Source of the DNA: Liolophura sinensis
Taxonomy: Eukaryota > Mollusca > Polyplacophora > Chitonida > Chitonidae
Reading direction: 5' to 3'
Assembly (NCBI RefSeq): GCF_032854445.1
Contig: NC_088298.1
Span: 19,985,295-20,049,294 of the forward strand
DNA: 64,000 bases
Under the pieces are notes generated by a model, which was not told the DNA's origin, did no database searches, and saw only the letters and a list, made by a program, of their open reading frames with translations. The first letter of the stretch is position 1; the number at the start of each line of letters is the position of its first letter. The position numbers and the translations under genes were made by a program. Positions 44,987-57,600 of the stretch are shown one piece after another.

Positions 44987-45974
44987 CAGAAAAAATTGAA
45001 GTAACCTGCATAATATCCCCAAGAAAAGTAAAACCTAAATACTTACATTTTGAGCACATTTAATATTTTCAGGCAAAAAAAAAAAAAATGGAATACAGGG
45101 CTTAGTGCTTGTAAGCTAATAATTAAAAAAGGAATGATGATCTTTAAAGGAAGGAAAGTAGGCTGTCCTGCAGGAATTAATAAATGGACTAAAATACCTA
45201 CAATGGATGACAAGACTTTATGAGAATTCTGTATGAATAGCTGAATATCGTCAGTAATGATCATTTAGGGCCAGTTAGATGAAGCTTACTTAGTGATGAG
45301 TCACCCTTAGCTAAGTGCACTTCATATCTCTACAACATACGTTATCATGGTAGTTAAACGCTTACTTAGCTAAGTGAGCTTCATGAAACCTGCCCTTAGT
45401 GGATAGTATAAAATGGAACAGCACCAAATTAGTCCAAAAATTTACCTTAAAAAAAAAACAAAGAACAGCAAGAGCTGGATTTGAACTTCTGTTCTTTGAG
45501 AGAGACACACACATAGGATGTGCAGATGTGAGAGACAAAAAATATCTGCCATGACTAACACAGAGATAATACACTTGACACCAAACATATTTCTTCAACA
45601 AGTGGATTACACTATAGCAGTTTTTCACTTAAAAAACCGGACGGAAAAACCCAGTACAGAACATTGCCGCACATACAGTGGAAAGAACACAACCAGGGAT
45701 GAAAGTCATAAGCAGTTTTTCTGTATACATTACTGGTACCCATTATACAAAGCGTTTTCATACCACAATGACACATCTTCTCCGTTAGCGTATATGACAT
45801 GGACATTATGCCACTGGTGCTACCCAGCGACAACTTCATCAGACACGCCCCAACACTTACAAAATTTGTCTTCTCACCGTGTCAAGGTGTCACATAAAAT
45901 TCATTTATTATTTCAGGAAGAGAAATAAAAAGTACTTATGAAGTGCTCCTCAAATTACCATAAATCCCCCTCTA

Positions 45975-46464
45975 ATGTCATGGATTTTATTTTTCACCAA
46001 TTAATACGGCGTTAACCAGAAATGTGAAAGAGGGTGTCCAGACATCCCTTTTTGGAGCCATCTCGTTACAGCAGGCTGTCCAGACATCCCTTTTTGGGGC
46101 TATTTTGTTTCAGCAGGGTGTCCAGATATCCCTTTTTGGGGGCCATTTTGTTACAACAGGGTGTCCAGACATCCCTTTTTGGGGCCATTTTGTTACAGCA
46201 GGGCATCCAGACTTCATTTTCTCCTATCTCTCCTATGTTAAAAGTCCTGAAAACAGGGTGTTTTCTATTTCACCCGTCCACATGGATGATGGGTAGCTGG
46301 CTAACCCTACGCCAATAAATTGCAATGCTGTACTAATTTGGTGAAAACTGTCAAATTATGAGTTTTCACAAATAACTTTACATGATTTTTCACTAACTAA
46401 TCACCCTTCTTTGCCACATATCACACAACCGACCAATTAGTTGGTGAAAAATTCCATGAAATAA
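45975..46464. mobile_element. Fold-back region enclosing a 42-43-bp minisatellite
   Basis: Arms catggattttatttttcacc (45978 onward) and, reversed, catggaatttttcaccaac (ending about 46457). Between them, 46028-46215 holds about five copies of a unit containing gtgtccagacatcccttttt. Confidence 0.6.
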
Positions 46465-46801
46465 CAGGTGATTTACTCAATATGCGAGGATCAGTGAATA
46501 ATGAGGCTCAGTGAATAATGATTTTCAGCTTGTCATCCTCAAATAAAATCCTCATAATTGTCTCCCCTTCAGCTTTACTACTGTACATATCTGCGATTTG
46601 CTGAAGCAGGAGAAAACCTCACAATGATTGGACAAATACTTTTCACTGGCCTGCAAATATGTATTTTCATTGGATAAACTTGAAGGTAGGCTTCAGGGGG
46701 ATGTAATAATCATAACATTGCAAAGACGTCCATCACATACGGAGGGAGGCCTTGTTACCAGCACAAACACACATTTAGTCATACTGGCAAAGGTTTGACA
46801 C

Positions 46802-47031
46802 ATACCCAATTCCTCAACCTTTTCACACATGAAAAAACAATTACCTTTTTGCAGTGCAATTTATGCACATTCGTAATTATATTTTGGAGACAAAATGATA
46901 TTGGTTGGATTGGCCAGTTTCAGGGCTTCACAAAAAAGCATATTTTTTCAGTCACTACACAATAATGCCTTCAGAATTTACTTGAATGAACACCTTGCAA
47001 ACATGTCAAATGGCTGAAGAATATTACAGTA
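46802..47031 (+). mobile_element. Fam1 TIR element
   Basis: caattcctcaaccttttcac ... aaatggctgaagaatattac. Confidence 0.88.
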
Positions 47032-48349
47032 ATTTTGTTCTAGCATAGTTTGAGACAACTGTTCAGTCAGAAAATACAAATAAACAATTAACATTTGAAT
47101 GATTTCATAATCCTGTTATAAAAAGTTTTTTTGTTTCACATTTACAGTTCAAAAAGAAACAAAATGCTGCTGATTTCACTGTAGTTTGAGACAAGCATTG
47201 AAGTACACTGTATATACATTTATTTTAAACAAATATAATGTATTCATTAAGGAAACCTTGACAAGCTAAAAAGTTTAATGGGTTACTTCCCTTTGTACAG
47301 ATAAACATCCCACTTCTGACACCTGAAAGTGACATAAATTTTCGAATTCAATTTCTTCCAATTTTCTGTTTTTTTTTTGTGAACATGAAATGCAATCCCA
47401 CGTTTCTGTGAGCGGGAAGAGCTCTTAAAATTACATTCGAAAAAAATGCCATGGAGATGGGCAGGTAGTGAGTGTTATACTGTCATAGTAACTGACAAAT
47501 CAATATTTATGAAGGCAGCATTTAAATGTACTAAGTCTGACTTTCATGAGACTGAACTCTGGTAAAATCAACACATACCCGCACTCAATAGCCTAGCAAC
47601 TGAAATATTTGTTCCTGTGTAATACAGTAACAGCTGAAAATTAATTTGAAGCTCTACAAACAAGACATTTTTTGAGACAGATGTAACAGAGCTGATAAAA
47701 ATTAAAACTTCAAATAAGTCAGCTATACAACTGTAAAGAAAAAAAAAAACGTGGAAACTTGATGGAATTTTTTTAGCATTGATCAAGAAATTTAAATGCA
47801 TTGTTAAGATTGGATGAATGTTGACTAGATTATTTATACAAATGTAGATTATGTACAAAGGTAAAAGATGATGTAATATATATGTATTTATATATATATA
47901 TATATTTATAGTTGTTCATATAATTGTACATATATATAAATGGCTATGGCAACAATGTCAATTTGACCTTGAAACGACCTTGAGTGACAGGTCAAAGTCA
48001 ATCAGATCTAGATTTGTAATATCGTGACATTTTGAATCAACTGAAAATAATTGGCTTTAACTTGGTTGAAGTAAAGGGGAGCCAGTATATAAAGTTTAGC
48101 AATAATAAACGTTATCACGATAATATAATATTTGCAATGATATATGACTATTCAAATACACTGGTATTCAAGGAAGCATTTCCGAAATGTTATTTACAAA
48201 TGAAAAGGGGGAAATGTAAGAAAACAATTGCAACCACCAGTATTTATATCCCACTGATTTTACAGTTCAAATCTTGAAATACCTTATATCTTGAAATACC
48301 TTATATCTTGAAATATCTTGAAATAAATGAATATCCTAAGTGTTGTAAT

Positions 48350-48655
48350 ATGATTCTTGAATACTTAGAACAAAATAAACCTACTTTTAGCACGGGTTTA
48401 GAACAAGATACTCCACAACACGCACTCCACAACACTCTTTATGAAAAATTGATCTCCGTGAAAGAAAATAAAGCAACCAGCCTTGTCACTTTCTTAGATT
48501 TATCCAAAGCATTTGACACCGTCATCCATGAAATCCTCTTTTATAAATTTAACAACCTAGGCTTTTAAAACAATTAAATCATAGCAATGGTTGTATCGCT
48601 ACCTAAGTGAACGTTCACAATGTGTGTCCTTTACTAATTCTCTCTCCAACTTAGT
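48350..48655 (+). pseudogene. Non-LTR retrotransposon reverse transcriptase remnant
   Basis: One frame gives KATSLVTFLDLSKAFDTVIH then EILFYKFNNLGF and a stop at 48566-48568. A second frame continues WLYRYLSERSQCVSFTNSLS. FLDLSKAFDTV.H and W...YL..R.Q.V are reverse-transcriptase domain motifs of jockey/CR1-like LINEs. The copy is broken by at least one frameshift and lacks endonuclease and flanking domains. An A/G-rich tail at 48767-48806 may be its 3' end. Confidence 0.75.
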
Positions 48656-48766
48656 AAAAGATTATTTTATCTGTATAGTATAACTCTTCTTTTTTAAATA
48701 GGCTATATTCCTCCTGTAAATCAAGACTGTGTGTAACCATGTCCATAATTATTGTTTGGGTGAATA

Positions 48767-48806
48767 AAGAAAGGAAAAAAGAAAGAAAAAAAAAAGAAAG
48801 AAAGAA
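48767..48806 (+). repeat. (GAAA)n purine tract
   Basis: gaaaggaaaaaagaaag-type simple repeat between the LINE remnant and a Fam1 element. Confidence 0.85.
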
Positions 48807-49016
48807 TTCCTTAACCTTTTCGCATGTGAAAGAGGCATTTTCAGTGCAATTGATACACATTTTAAATATGATTTTGGTGACAAAACTACATTGGTTGGAT
48901 TTTCCAGTTTCAGGGCTTCACAAAAAGTATAATTTTATCAGTCAACACAGCATAATGCCTTCAGAATATGCTTGAACAGACAGCTTGCAAACATGTGAAT
49001 AAGTTGAAGAATTACG
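48804..49016 (+). mobile_element. Fam1 TIR element
   Basis: gaattccttaaccttttcgc ... aataagttgaagaattacgg; close to the family consensus inside. Confidence 0.9.
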
Positions 49017-49810
49017 GCATGCTAAAGTGTGATGCAGTAAGATGCAACTGTTAGATACAATTAGCTCCTCCATAAGGCTTTGCTGTTTCTACAAAAGGTT
49101 TCTCCATCCACTGTTAAAACCTAACTGATCTCTCGGTCCACGTTTCATATTATGATTCGGAATAACTAATTCTGGGATTGAACTAAAAAAGGTGACTGGA
49201 AACAGACACTAATTTTGCGCGTTGATCTGCAGTCATTGTTCTCATTTTGCACATCCTTGCCCAACTACTTGCAACTGTTTTCTTCTAATACACTCAGATG
49301 AAGGGGCTGCAGTCTCCATGGGAACTAGTATCTGGATGCCAAAAGTGCTAAATAAACGAGCTAGCAAAACATCTGGTGCCGATTCCTTAAAGCCTTTTCT
49401 GACATCTGATCAAAATTGAAAAACCTCCTCCACAACACTGGAAAATGAAATTAATACTCATTTGTCCTCCAGTCGCATTTATCAAGTGGTCAAAATTTTA
49501 ATTTATAATTCCACAAAATAAGCTCTAATACCACATGTGAAAGTTAAGGACTTAAGTCTGAAATGGTTTTGTGGAATTGTCGTCCCCAAGTAGGAACTTA
49601 ATCTATCCAGGTTAAGACAAACGTGATACATAAGACTACAAAACCCTGTAAAATACTGTGATGTGTGATTGCACGAAATTGGGGCGTAAAAGCATAAAAA
49701 CATGTAAAACTCCACAAGTAAAACACTACACTTGCTGAAAATTTCATGTTTAAAAATCATTTCATTTGAAAATCACATGAAACCCTACAGAAACATTCAT
49801 ATTATTATAT

Positions 49811-50080
49811 TGATTTATTCATTATTTAGTTTGGTGTTTTATGCCGTACTCAAGAATATTTCCCTTTTACGACAGCAGCGAGCATTATGGTGGGAAGAAA
49901 CTGGGTGGAGCCCGAGGAAACCCACGATCCTACACAGGTTGCTGACAAACCTTTCCACGTTCGGCTGGAGAGGTAGCCAGTATTATGCTGGACTTGACCT
50001 CACAGCCACTGCATTGGTGAGAGGCGCCTGTGATATTACGCTGCGCTGGCACGCTAACCACCTCAGCCATGCAGGTGCAC
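49811..50080 (-). mobile_element. SINE-A, full length
   Basis: Complete from the tail to a head with the reverse complement of gcgctggcacgctaacc. Flanks catattattatat and catattaagatat suggest a target-site duplication. Confidence 0.88.
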
Positions 50081-50174
50081 CATATTAAGATATAATTATA
50101 ATTACAACTTCACCATCATACTTGTAGTTCAATAAAACTTTTCTAGGTGGGGAATAAAAGTAGTTCAATAGAAC

Positions 50175-50180
50175 TTTATT
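50175..50180 (-). terminator. Possible poly(A) signal of alpha-catulin
   Basis: First AATAAA I see on the - strand downstream of the catulin stop (+ strand tttatt), about 1.3 kb into the presumed 3' UTR. Proximity is the only support. Confidence 0.25.
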
Positions 50181-51483
50181 AGGATCTGGAGCTGATGATC
50201 CTTGAATTAAAACTGTAACCATGACTTTGAATATAAAAACATAAAACATTTGACAAAAACAAGAAAACATCCTACTAATACTAGGTATGAAAACATATAA
50301 ACATGTAATAGCAAACTAATTGAGGCCCTAAAATGTTTGGAAAAAAGGTTCAATTAACACATAAAAATATGAAGATGAAGACTTAACACTGTGCAAAACT
50401 GAAAGTCTTAAGGTGGGGAGTATAAAATACACAATATCAGTATTAATGTATCCGTATCAGTATTAATAATGTGACAGCATGTTATTGTGGAATACAGGAA
50501 GGTCACAGGAAGAGTATTTGCCCTTTTCCACCAGATGTCTCTGCTCTTCAGGGGAGATAACAACATTTTGACAATTTCTAACAATTATTGCACCACACAA
50601 ATGAAGTGGGATGTAAATGGGTCATTATCAGCGAGCATTATTTTCGAAAAAACAGTGCATATGCAAATTGTATTTCTGCTGTAAACATTTTTTGACTGCC
50701 ATAATGGGTACAAAGCTGTAAAGGCAGAAATAAAATGCAAAAAAAAACATTAATTAATCATCAATTGCAGATTTAAAATATCAAAGCCTTTGAAGGAGCT
50801 TTCATGAACAAAAGTGGAAAACTGCAGCTCCCACTGTACATGTACATGACAAAATGTTTCATTAAAAGTTTCAAATTTTTGTGACATCAAAACATCAGCC
50901 AATATTACATTTATATCACTTATCATTTGGAGATATTCTGTACACGATATCATTGATGATGTTACATATATGTATTTAATAAAACATGGGGAAAATGATT
51001 TTGATTTCTTATTTCACAAAAGTTCTAAATATCACATGGCCATGGTCACTTTAATATCTTATAACAACAAATTTGTGGAAAAATCTACATAGAGCAATAA
51101 AACCTTATGCAAGCCGGCTTAAAACAGTGTTTCCCTCTAGTGGCCAGATTTCTATACAAATGTAGAGGAGGTAAGTGTGCTTGTCATAGAATAACAGAGA
51201 CATTTGAAGTCTAATTGCTAACTCCCTCTAGTGGCCGTTCTCATTATCCAGGGGGAGGTAATTATGTCATTGCACACAATTCAGCCAACGATTCATGGAA
51301 AAATTTCACAAAGTGAGCAAAACCAACAATGCAAACATTTCCCATAGCTGACCATAAGGTAGGAATTGTGTTATGTTGGTAATTACACAATTTTCTGGAT
51401 CTAATGTAGCAGTAATTACAATATCTCACAAATCCATGCCCGTCCCTCTGGTGAGAGATGTGTATAGCAGGGGGAGGTAATCA

Positions 51484-51666
51484 TCAGTGTCTATCATAAC
51501 TGGATAGAGACTTGGTTAGAGAGGCACTTCTGTACAGGCTCTCCGAATGCATGCTGACCGCAGAATCCGTGTCACTGCTGTTGGAACGTATTTCTGATGA
51601 CGATGATGGGTGTCGCCATCTGTTGGTGATGCTGACCGGGGACGAGGCCTGGTAGTCAACATTGTA
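51484..51666 (-). CDS. CTNNAL1: Alpha-catulin terminal exon and stop
   Basis: Acceptor cttctgttttcag. Sixty residues beginning YNVDYQASSPVSITNRWRHP and followed by a Ser-rich tail, then TGA at 51484-51486. The tail resembles neither vertebrate catulin nor the F-actin-binding end of alpha-catenin; it looks disordered and phosphorylatable (inference). Confidence 0.88.
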   Translation of the reverse strand, partial: YNVDYQASSPVSITNRWRHPSSSSEIRSNSSDTDSAVSMHSESLYRSASLTKSLSSYDRH

Positions 51667-54600
51667 CTGAAAACAGAAGGAAAAAATATGATCTAATGTG
51701 AATTTAATCTTTCTTTTACTTTATTACTGATTGATTGATTGATTGTTGTTCAACGTTCTATTACATGATTTTTCATTTTTATACAACGGTGGTCAGTTTT
51801 ATGAGAGGAGAAAACACAAATTTCTGATGAACTTTCCTGAGTGTGATATGCAGATTAGAAGCTATACTGAAAAATGGGTTTCAACAAAATACCCAATGAA
51901 CTGTTTATTGTTACCAAGGCTCCTACGAAAACTGAAACCTATCCAAGGCCAGGATTGAACTCGCATCTTGTGTGCCTCATGATTAGGAGTCAACTCACAT
52001 CACCTCACTCTCTGCGCAAGATCCTCATGAACCAGAAAATTTTATCTGGTGTGAACTTAGAGGCTGGATGAAACAGTAGTTGTGATTGTTAAGACAAAAC
52101 TGGTCAGTTATTTATTTGTTTATTTGACTCATGATCTACTCAAATTCATGACAGAACTGACAGAAAACTCGAGCACCTGCCCTGGGCACTTCACAAACCT
52201 TGTGGCTTACAGCCGCAGTCAAACCACTGCAGTCTGGATTCTAGGACGTGCTTATCTTTTACAAGACTTGCTCAGTGAGAGCACCCTTTGTCGTTCTTTG
52301 AAAACAGCACAGTGGAAAGTATCTCACCTTTGTGGCACAAATAAAGCAAGTTGTCACAACTTTGGCGACGACATTCATCAAGTTTTTCGTCTCTTGTATG
52401 GCACTGTCCACCTGGGAATAAAACAGAAGCCATCAAGCAGTTTTCACATTCTTCACCTTATCGCTTTTGAGATAGGCTTTTTGTTGATTTATTTATTTAT
52501 TTGATTGGTGTTTTACGCTGAACTCAAGAATATTTCAATATTTAGATCTAACAGATTCCTGCAACATCGTGCGTATTCTCACAATATGAGAATCAACACT
52601 GAAATATAGACCAAGGGAGTTATCTTCCCTTAGACAATATACAGATGGTACTGCGCCTATCTTCGGTGCTTGAGCCATAACTCAGCAATATTTTTAAGTT
52701 ATGTGTATGTCAGTGCTTTGTCATGTCAGATCAATCTGATAAAATAAAATAATTTCGATGTTTTAAAAGATGCATCACAGTCTTCCTTTGCAATGTATAC
52801 AGATAAATTCTGAAGTTAAAATAAGCAATGGTCTCCGTGCATCTAATCACCAGGTTGGGATTTAGAAAAAAAAGGGTAACCTCTTCTCAAAAGTTACCAA
52901 CCAATCAGAATTCCTATCCCACAAACTCACCTTGTTGAAGGTTGCCGCTTTCCCAAAGGTCGGCGCTTTCAAGGTGACCTGAAGCAGCTGGCAGAAGCTG
53001 GGAATTTTCTCTACGTGGAACATCATATCGTCTTTGGGTGTGCCAGCGGGTACCTTGACATGAATAAACATTACTTTCTTATGCACAGGCACGCATTATA
53101 TTCACGACAATTGTTTTATTAAAAGGCGTAGAAAAAGTTGTGTGATGTCACTGATTAGATAGGTTAAGAAAGGTAGTCCATAAAAGTTAACCCACTATGC
53201 AATTAAAGCAGTTGACTGAATTTAACTCAATGGCACCTTTTGTGCAAACTCCCTAACTGTCTTGTACAGCTTTCTCCCCTCTTCACTGAAGTATTCGGCC
53301 TGCGTGAACAGATCCTGTGTGGTCCTCAGGGGTCCCTCCCCTCGAGTGAACAGGTACATAGAGAAAGCCATACTAGACATGTTCTTAGTGCGCTTAACAA
53401 CATCGTTGTCAGGCTCCTCCCATTTGTCCGTCTCGGCGTCCATTTCCGACGTTATCAGCTTCATTTCTAATCCCAGTTTTGCAATACGTGCTTGTTCCTG
53501 AAGAAAAAAATTAGTTGAACTGAAATTACATGTACATAAAGCAAGACCTATTAAAATGAGAAATAAGCACTCGCCAGGAAGTATCGCCATACCATAAATA
53601 AGAGCAGCCCTGAATTAGTTGAAAGTGAACTGGAAATTGGTTGAAAATTTGTGATGGCGAAGCCACACATATCAGTTTTAGTTCAGTGTAACAGTCTGTA
53701 AAACTATACAGTCTGTAAAACTATCCACAATAGAGCAAAAACAGCTATAATTTTGTTGAAAATGAACAAAACAGCCTGAAACCTTAACTTGAAATAACTT
53801 TGAAAAAGAAATATAACAAATACAGGCAGGTCCTTTTGATCACCCACAAACAAAAGCACAATTCAATGCATCTCCAATTATTTTGTCAGTAAGAAAATGA
53901 TCTCCAGTAGAAACTTCAGTAAGACATGATTCAGAAGCATTGCGAGATAATGTATGCAAAAGTTTCTCAAAACCAGCCAATCAGTGACATGCAGTAAACC
54001 TTACAAGTACAAGCATGAACAACATGAAAATTACAGAGGTAATGAAAATGAAAAATTAATGTTTCTTCTCGCAGCCTGTGTAGTTTTCAGAAAAACCTGA
54101 AATGTATACAATCACAATCTCCGAACACGTCTCAGAAATAGTGCCACAATTCTCATAATGTAGGCTAAAATTCAATAGTTCTTTATAATCACCTGCAAAA
54201 CGGAAATAAAATTGAGTTATGGCCCATGACCAAGATAAGCATAGCACCATCTGCATGTTGTCTTGGGGGAAAAAACTCAGGCAACATAACTGAATTACAC
54301 CACTGAGTTATTCCCCTTTAGACAACATCCAAATGCTATGCCTATCTTGGACATGGGTCTTGACCAAGTGTGGTTTCCTATCACCATCACTAATAACTTC
54401 AAACCTGCCTATAGTGTTACTACATAGAATTACACATATATACATGTATATATATGTATCGTGCACATCATACTGACCTCTGCATCTAGTTTGACAGGAC
54501 GTAAAGACTTGGAGGTCGTGCCATGCTTCTGAAAAGGGGAGATAAGTCAAGAACACTCTATAAAGAGAATTAGAGACAGTTCAAGAAACAGAAAATGAAT

Positions 54601-57600
54601 GGGTTGCGTAAGATACATCATTCAAATCTCTTCATCAAGAGGAGCGCAAAAACAGAGGTTTTTGAGCATGGTATAAAGAATAGACAGAAGAGCATTTAAG
54701 ACAGAATTGTAATTATAATGCTGTACAGCCATGACGATAGGGAAAAAATTTCAGAGTGAATAGTGAAAAAATTTTCATATGCAAAATGTGTGGTTTTGTA
54801 AAGAATTGAAACGATAAAACATTTCTCAAGAAACAAACTGTTTTAAAACAGGGTAAAATAAGCCATGAGATCTTGTGAATTTCTGTCAATACAAAATGTA
54901 CAGAACATAATGATTTAAAATTCTGTAAATAAATAGGTTAAAGTGGTGAAATTCTGAAAATACATATGATCCTGATGTGAAATTCTATATATAAAAAAGC
55001 ATATGATTGTTATGCAAAATTCTAAATCGATAATAATGAAGCGGAATGCAAGAAAAGTACACTGTATGTGATGATGCAAAACTGTGATACAACATAAGTA
55101 ATGACATCATGTAAAATTCTGTAAACAAGCAAGACATGGACCTGAAATTCTGAAACTAAATACAATAAATGTTGTAACAGAATATGAAATGCTGTATAAA
55201 AACAGTTATGATGTCACTTTCTATACACAAGAAAAAAATGATTGTGATGTGAACTTCTATCAATATTATGATGCAAAGTTCTGTACCCAAAAATTATTGT
55301 GGTGTGAAATTCTGTCAATGATTATGATGCGAAGTTCTGTACACAAAAATGATTGTGGTGTGAAATTCTGTCAATGATTATGATGCGAAGTTCTGTACAC
55401 AAAAATGATTGTGATGTGAAATTCTGTCAATGATTATGATGTGAAAGTTCTGTACACAAAAATGATTGCAATGAGAAATTTCTTACAAAGAAATGGTTAT
55501 GATGAGAAATTCTGTACACAAAAATGATTGTGGTGTGAAATTCTGTCAATGATTATGACGCGAAGTTCAGTACACAAAAATGATTGTGGTGTGAAATTCT
55601 GTCAATGATTATGATGCGAAGTTCTGTACACAAAAATGATTGTGATGTGAACTTCTATCAATATTATGATGCAAAGTTCTGTACACAAAAATGATTGTGA
55701 TGTGAAATTCTGTCAATGATTATGATGCGAAGTTCTGTACACAAAAATGATTGTGATGTGAAATTCTGTTCATAATCATAAAGGATTATGATGTGAAAGT
55801 TGTGTACACAAAAATGATTGCAATGAGAAATTTCCTACAAAGAAATGGTTGTGATGAGAAATTAAGTGCACAAAAATGATTATGATGTGAAATTCTGTAC
55901 AGAAAAGTGGTTATGGAATTCTGAAGATGCCAATGGTTGGTTGGTTATTAATTATTTTTGTTTAGTTTAACCTACACTAGGTATAAATCTAAAACACACA
56001 CATCAAAACACAAATAATGTAACTAAAAGAATAAATAAGTATTACAAAAAGACCTAGAAAACTAAATATTACCAAAAGACCTAGAAAACTGAATATTACA
56101 AAAAGACCTATAAAACTGAATATTTTGGTCAGTTTCATAAAGACATCAACCTCAAAATTAAGATTCTTAAATTTTTAAGTCAGTTTTTTCCTTTTCTTTA
56201 ACACTTATCAAATAAATGAATAATAATTATTGAATTATTTGATAGGTCCTTCTGATGTACCTTGAACAATACTTTGGGAAGAATATTTCACTAGGATAAC
56301 ATGTATTTCTCCTTCCAAAACAGTGAAAAAAAGGTACATAAATATTTTGCACCTCACTTTTCAGCTTTATGCTCTTTCACAGTGACGTTGGTGAGCCTAT
56401 TTTAGTCCCAGCTGACATTAAAAACATAACAAAATTGGTTAACTTCTATTACAAAAACTAACATCCCTAAAATGTAAGTCGTTAATTTCAGAATGCTATA
56501 AATTAAATAAATAAAAATAACATACATATAGGATATGTTAAGAAAACAAAAAAAAAAAATAAAAAAATAAAAAAATCCAGGAACACCGCAATTTTACTGA
56601 TCTATATTAAAAGGCAAACTCCTTTCATAATATCTGGAAACAAATTTTTCACACCATACTCACCCAAAACCCCATACTCTAGGATCAAACAAACCACAAA
56701 ATATTCTCAAAATCTATTTTCTGTATGTATGTCATTTTCACCAGTTTGATTTCTGACGCTGACATGATGGTTTTGTTGCATGATGAAATTTTCCACAGGA
56801 TATTTTTGTAAAATTCATATATGCCACTATCTAAAATCTGTACAAAAGTCATTATTTTCATGTATTTTTAAGTACACCTTAAAATACCATTTCACCTCAC
56901 ATTTTCCTATCTTTCTGTTGGACAAAAATACAACAACAACAGCCAAGCAAAACTGCCGAGTCATGTACTCACCCCTGGCCTTGGCAGTGACAGGTACACT
57001 TGCTTCTCCATCTTTCCTTGGACAACGTCGTTCACGTCTTTCACCAAAATTGACAGGTCGTTAATTTGGGACTCCCAGGCATCGGCGAACACATCAAGAT
57101 TTTCCCGGGCGATTTTACTGCCTGGGTACTGAGCCAATGTTTGTGCGGCATTTAAAGTCTTGTAAAGAGAAAAACATTACAGGATACAAAGTACGGATTT
57201 CTGGCATTATCACTAATAAAAATTTCACCTGAATAATAATATTCATAACATCAATAGCGTTTTAACACAGATAAATTATTCACCTCAACTGAAAGCTAAA
57301 ATTGCTAAAAGTGAAGTTAAATTTATCATTTCAATTACTTTTATCATGAAAATTTCTACCAAACTGAAGTAAGTTCAACTTTGATTCAGAACTGTAAAAC
57401 ACAACTCCTCTTCATAACAACAATGATGTACATGAGTTTGTTGAAATTAATCTCACCAAACACGTATAAAAAAACAACAAAGACTTACCAAAGGGCCAAT
57501 ACTCTTGATAACAGACTCAGCATGTTCTGCAGTAATCACCAGAGGTTCCGTGTTGGAAATATGCCGTAACAGTTTGCAAACCTGTGAACAACGAATGGGA

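Larger units (their letters stand above)
42125..51483. other. Intergenic zone between convergent genes (includes catulin 3' UTR)
   Basis: Apart from the mobile elements and repeats listed, I see no exon-like sequence. The boundary between catulin 3' UTR and true intergenic DNA is not visible. Confidence 0.5.

Noticed and set aside
46024-46318. Repeat peptide frames (QTSLFGAI-type)
   Set aside because: Two overlapping frames are open only because of the 42-43-bp tandem repeat; there is no start context or splice context.
38471-51484. Functional link between the two convergent genes (Wnt kinase and catenin relative)
   Set aside because: Both touch adhesion or signalling in vertebrates, but adjacency of two animal genes alone gives no support for co-regulation.
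52082-52504. 140-codon + strand frame
   Set aside because: It overlaps the catulin exon 52328-52411 antisense and has no family features.
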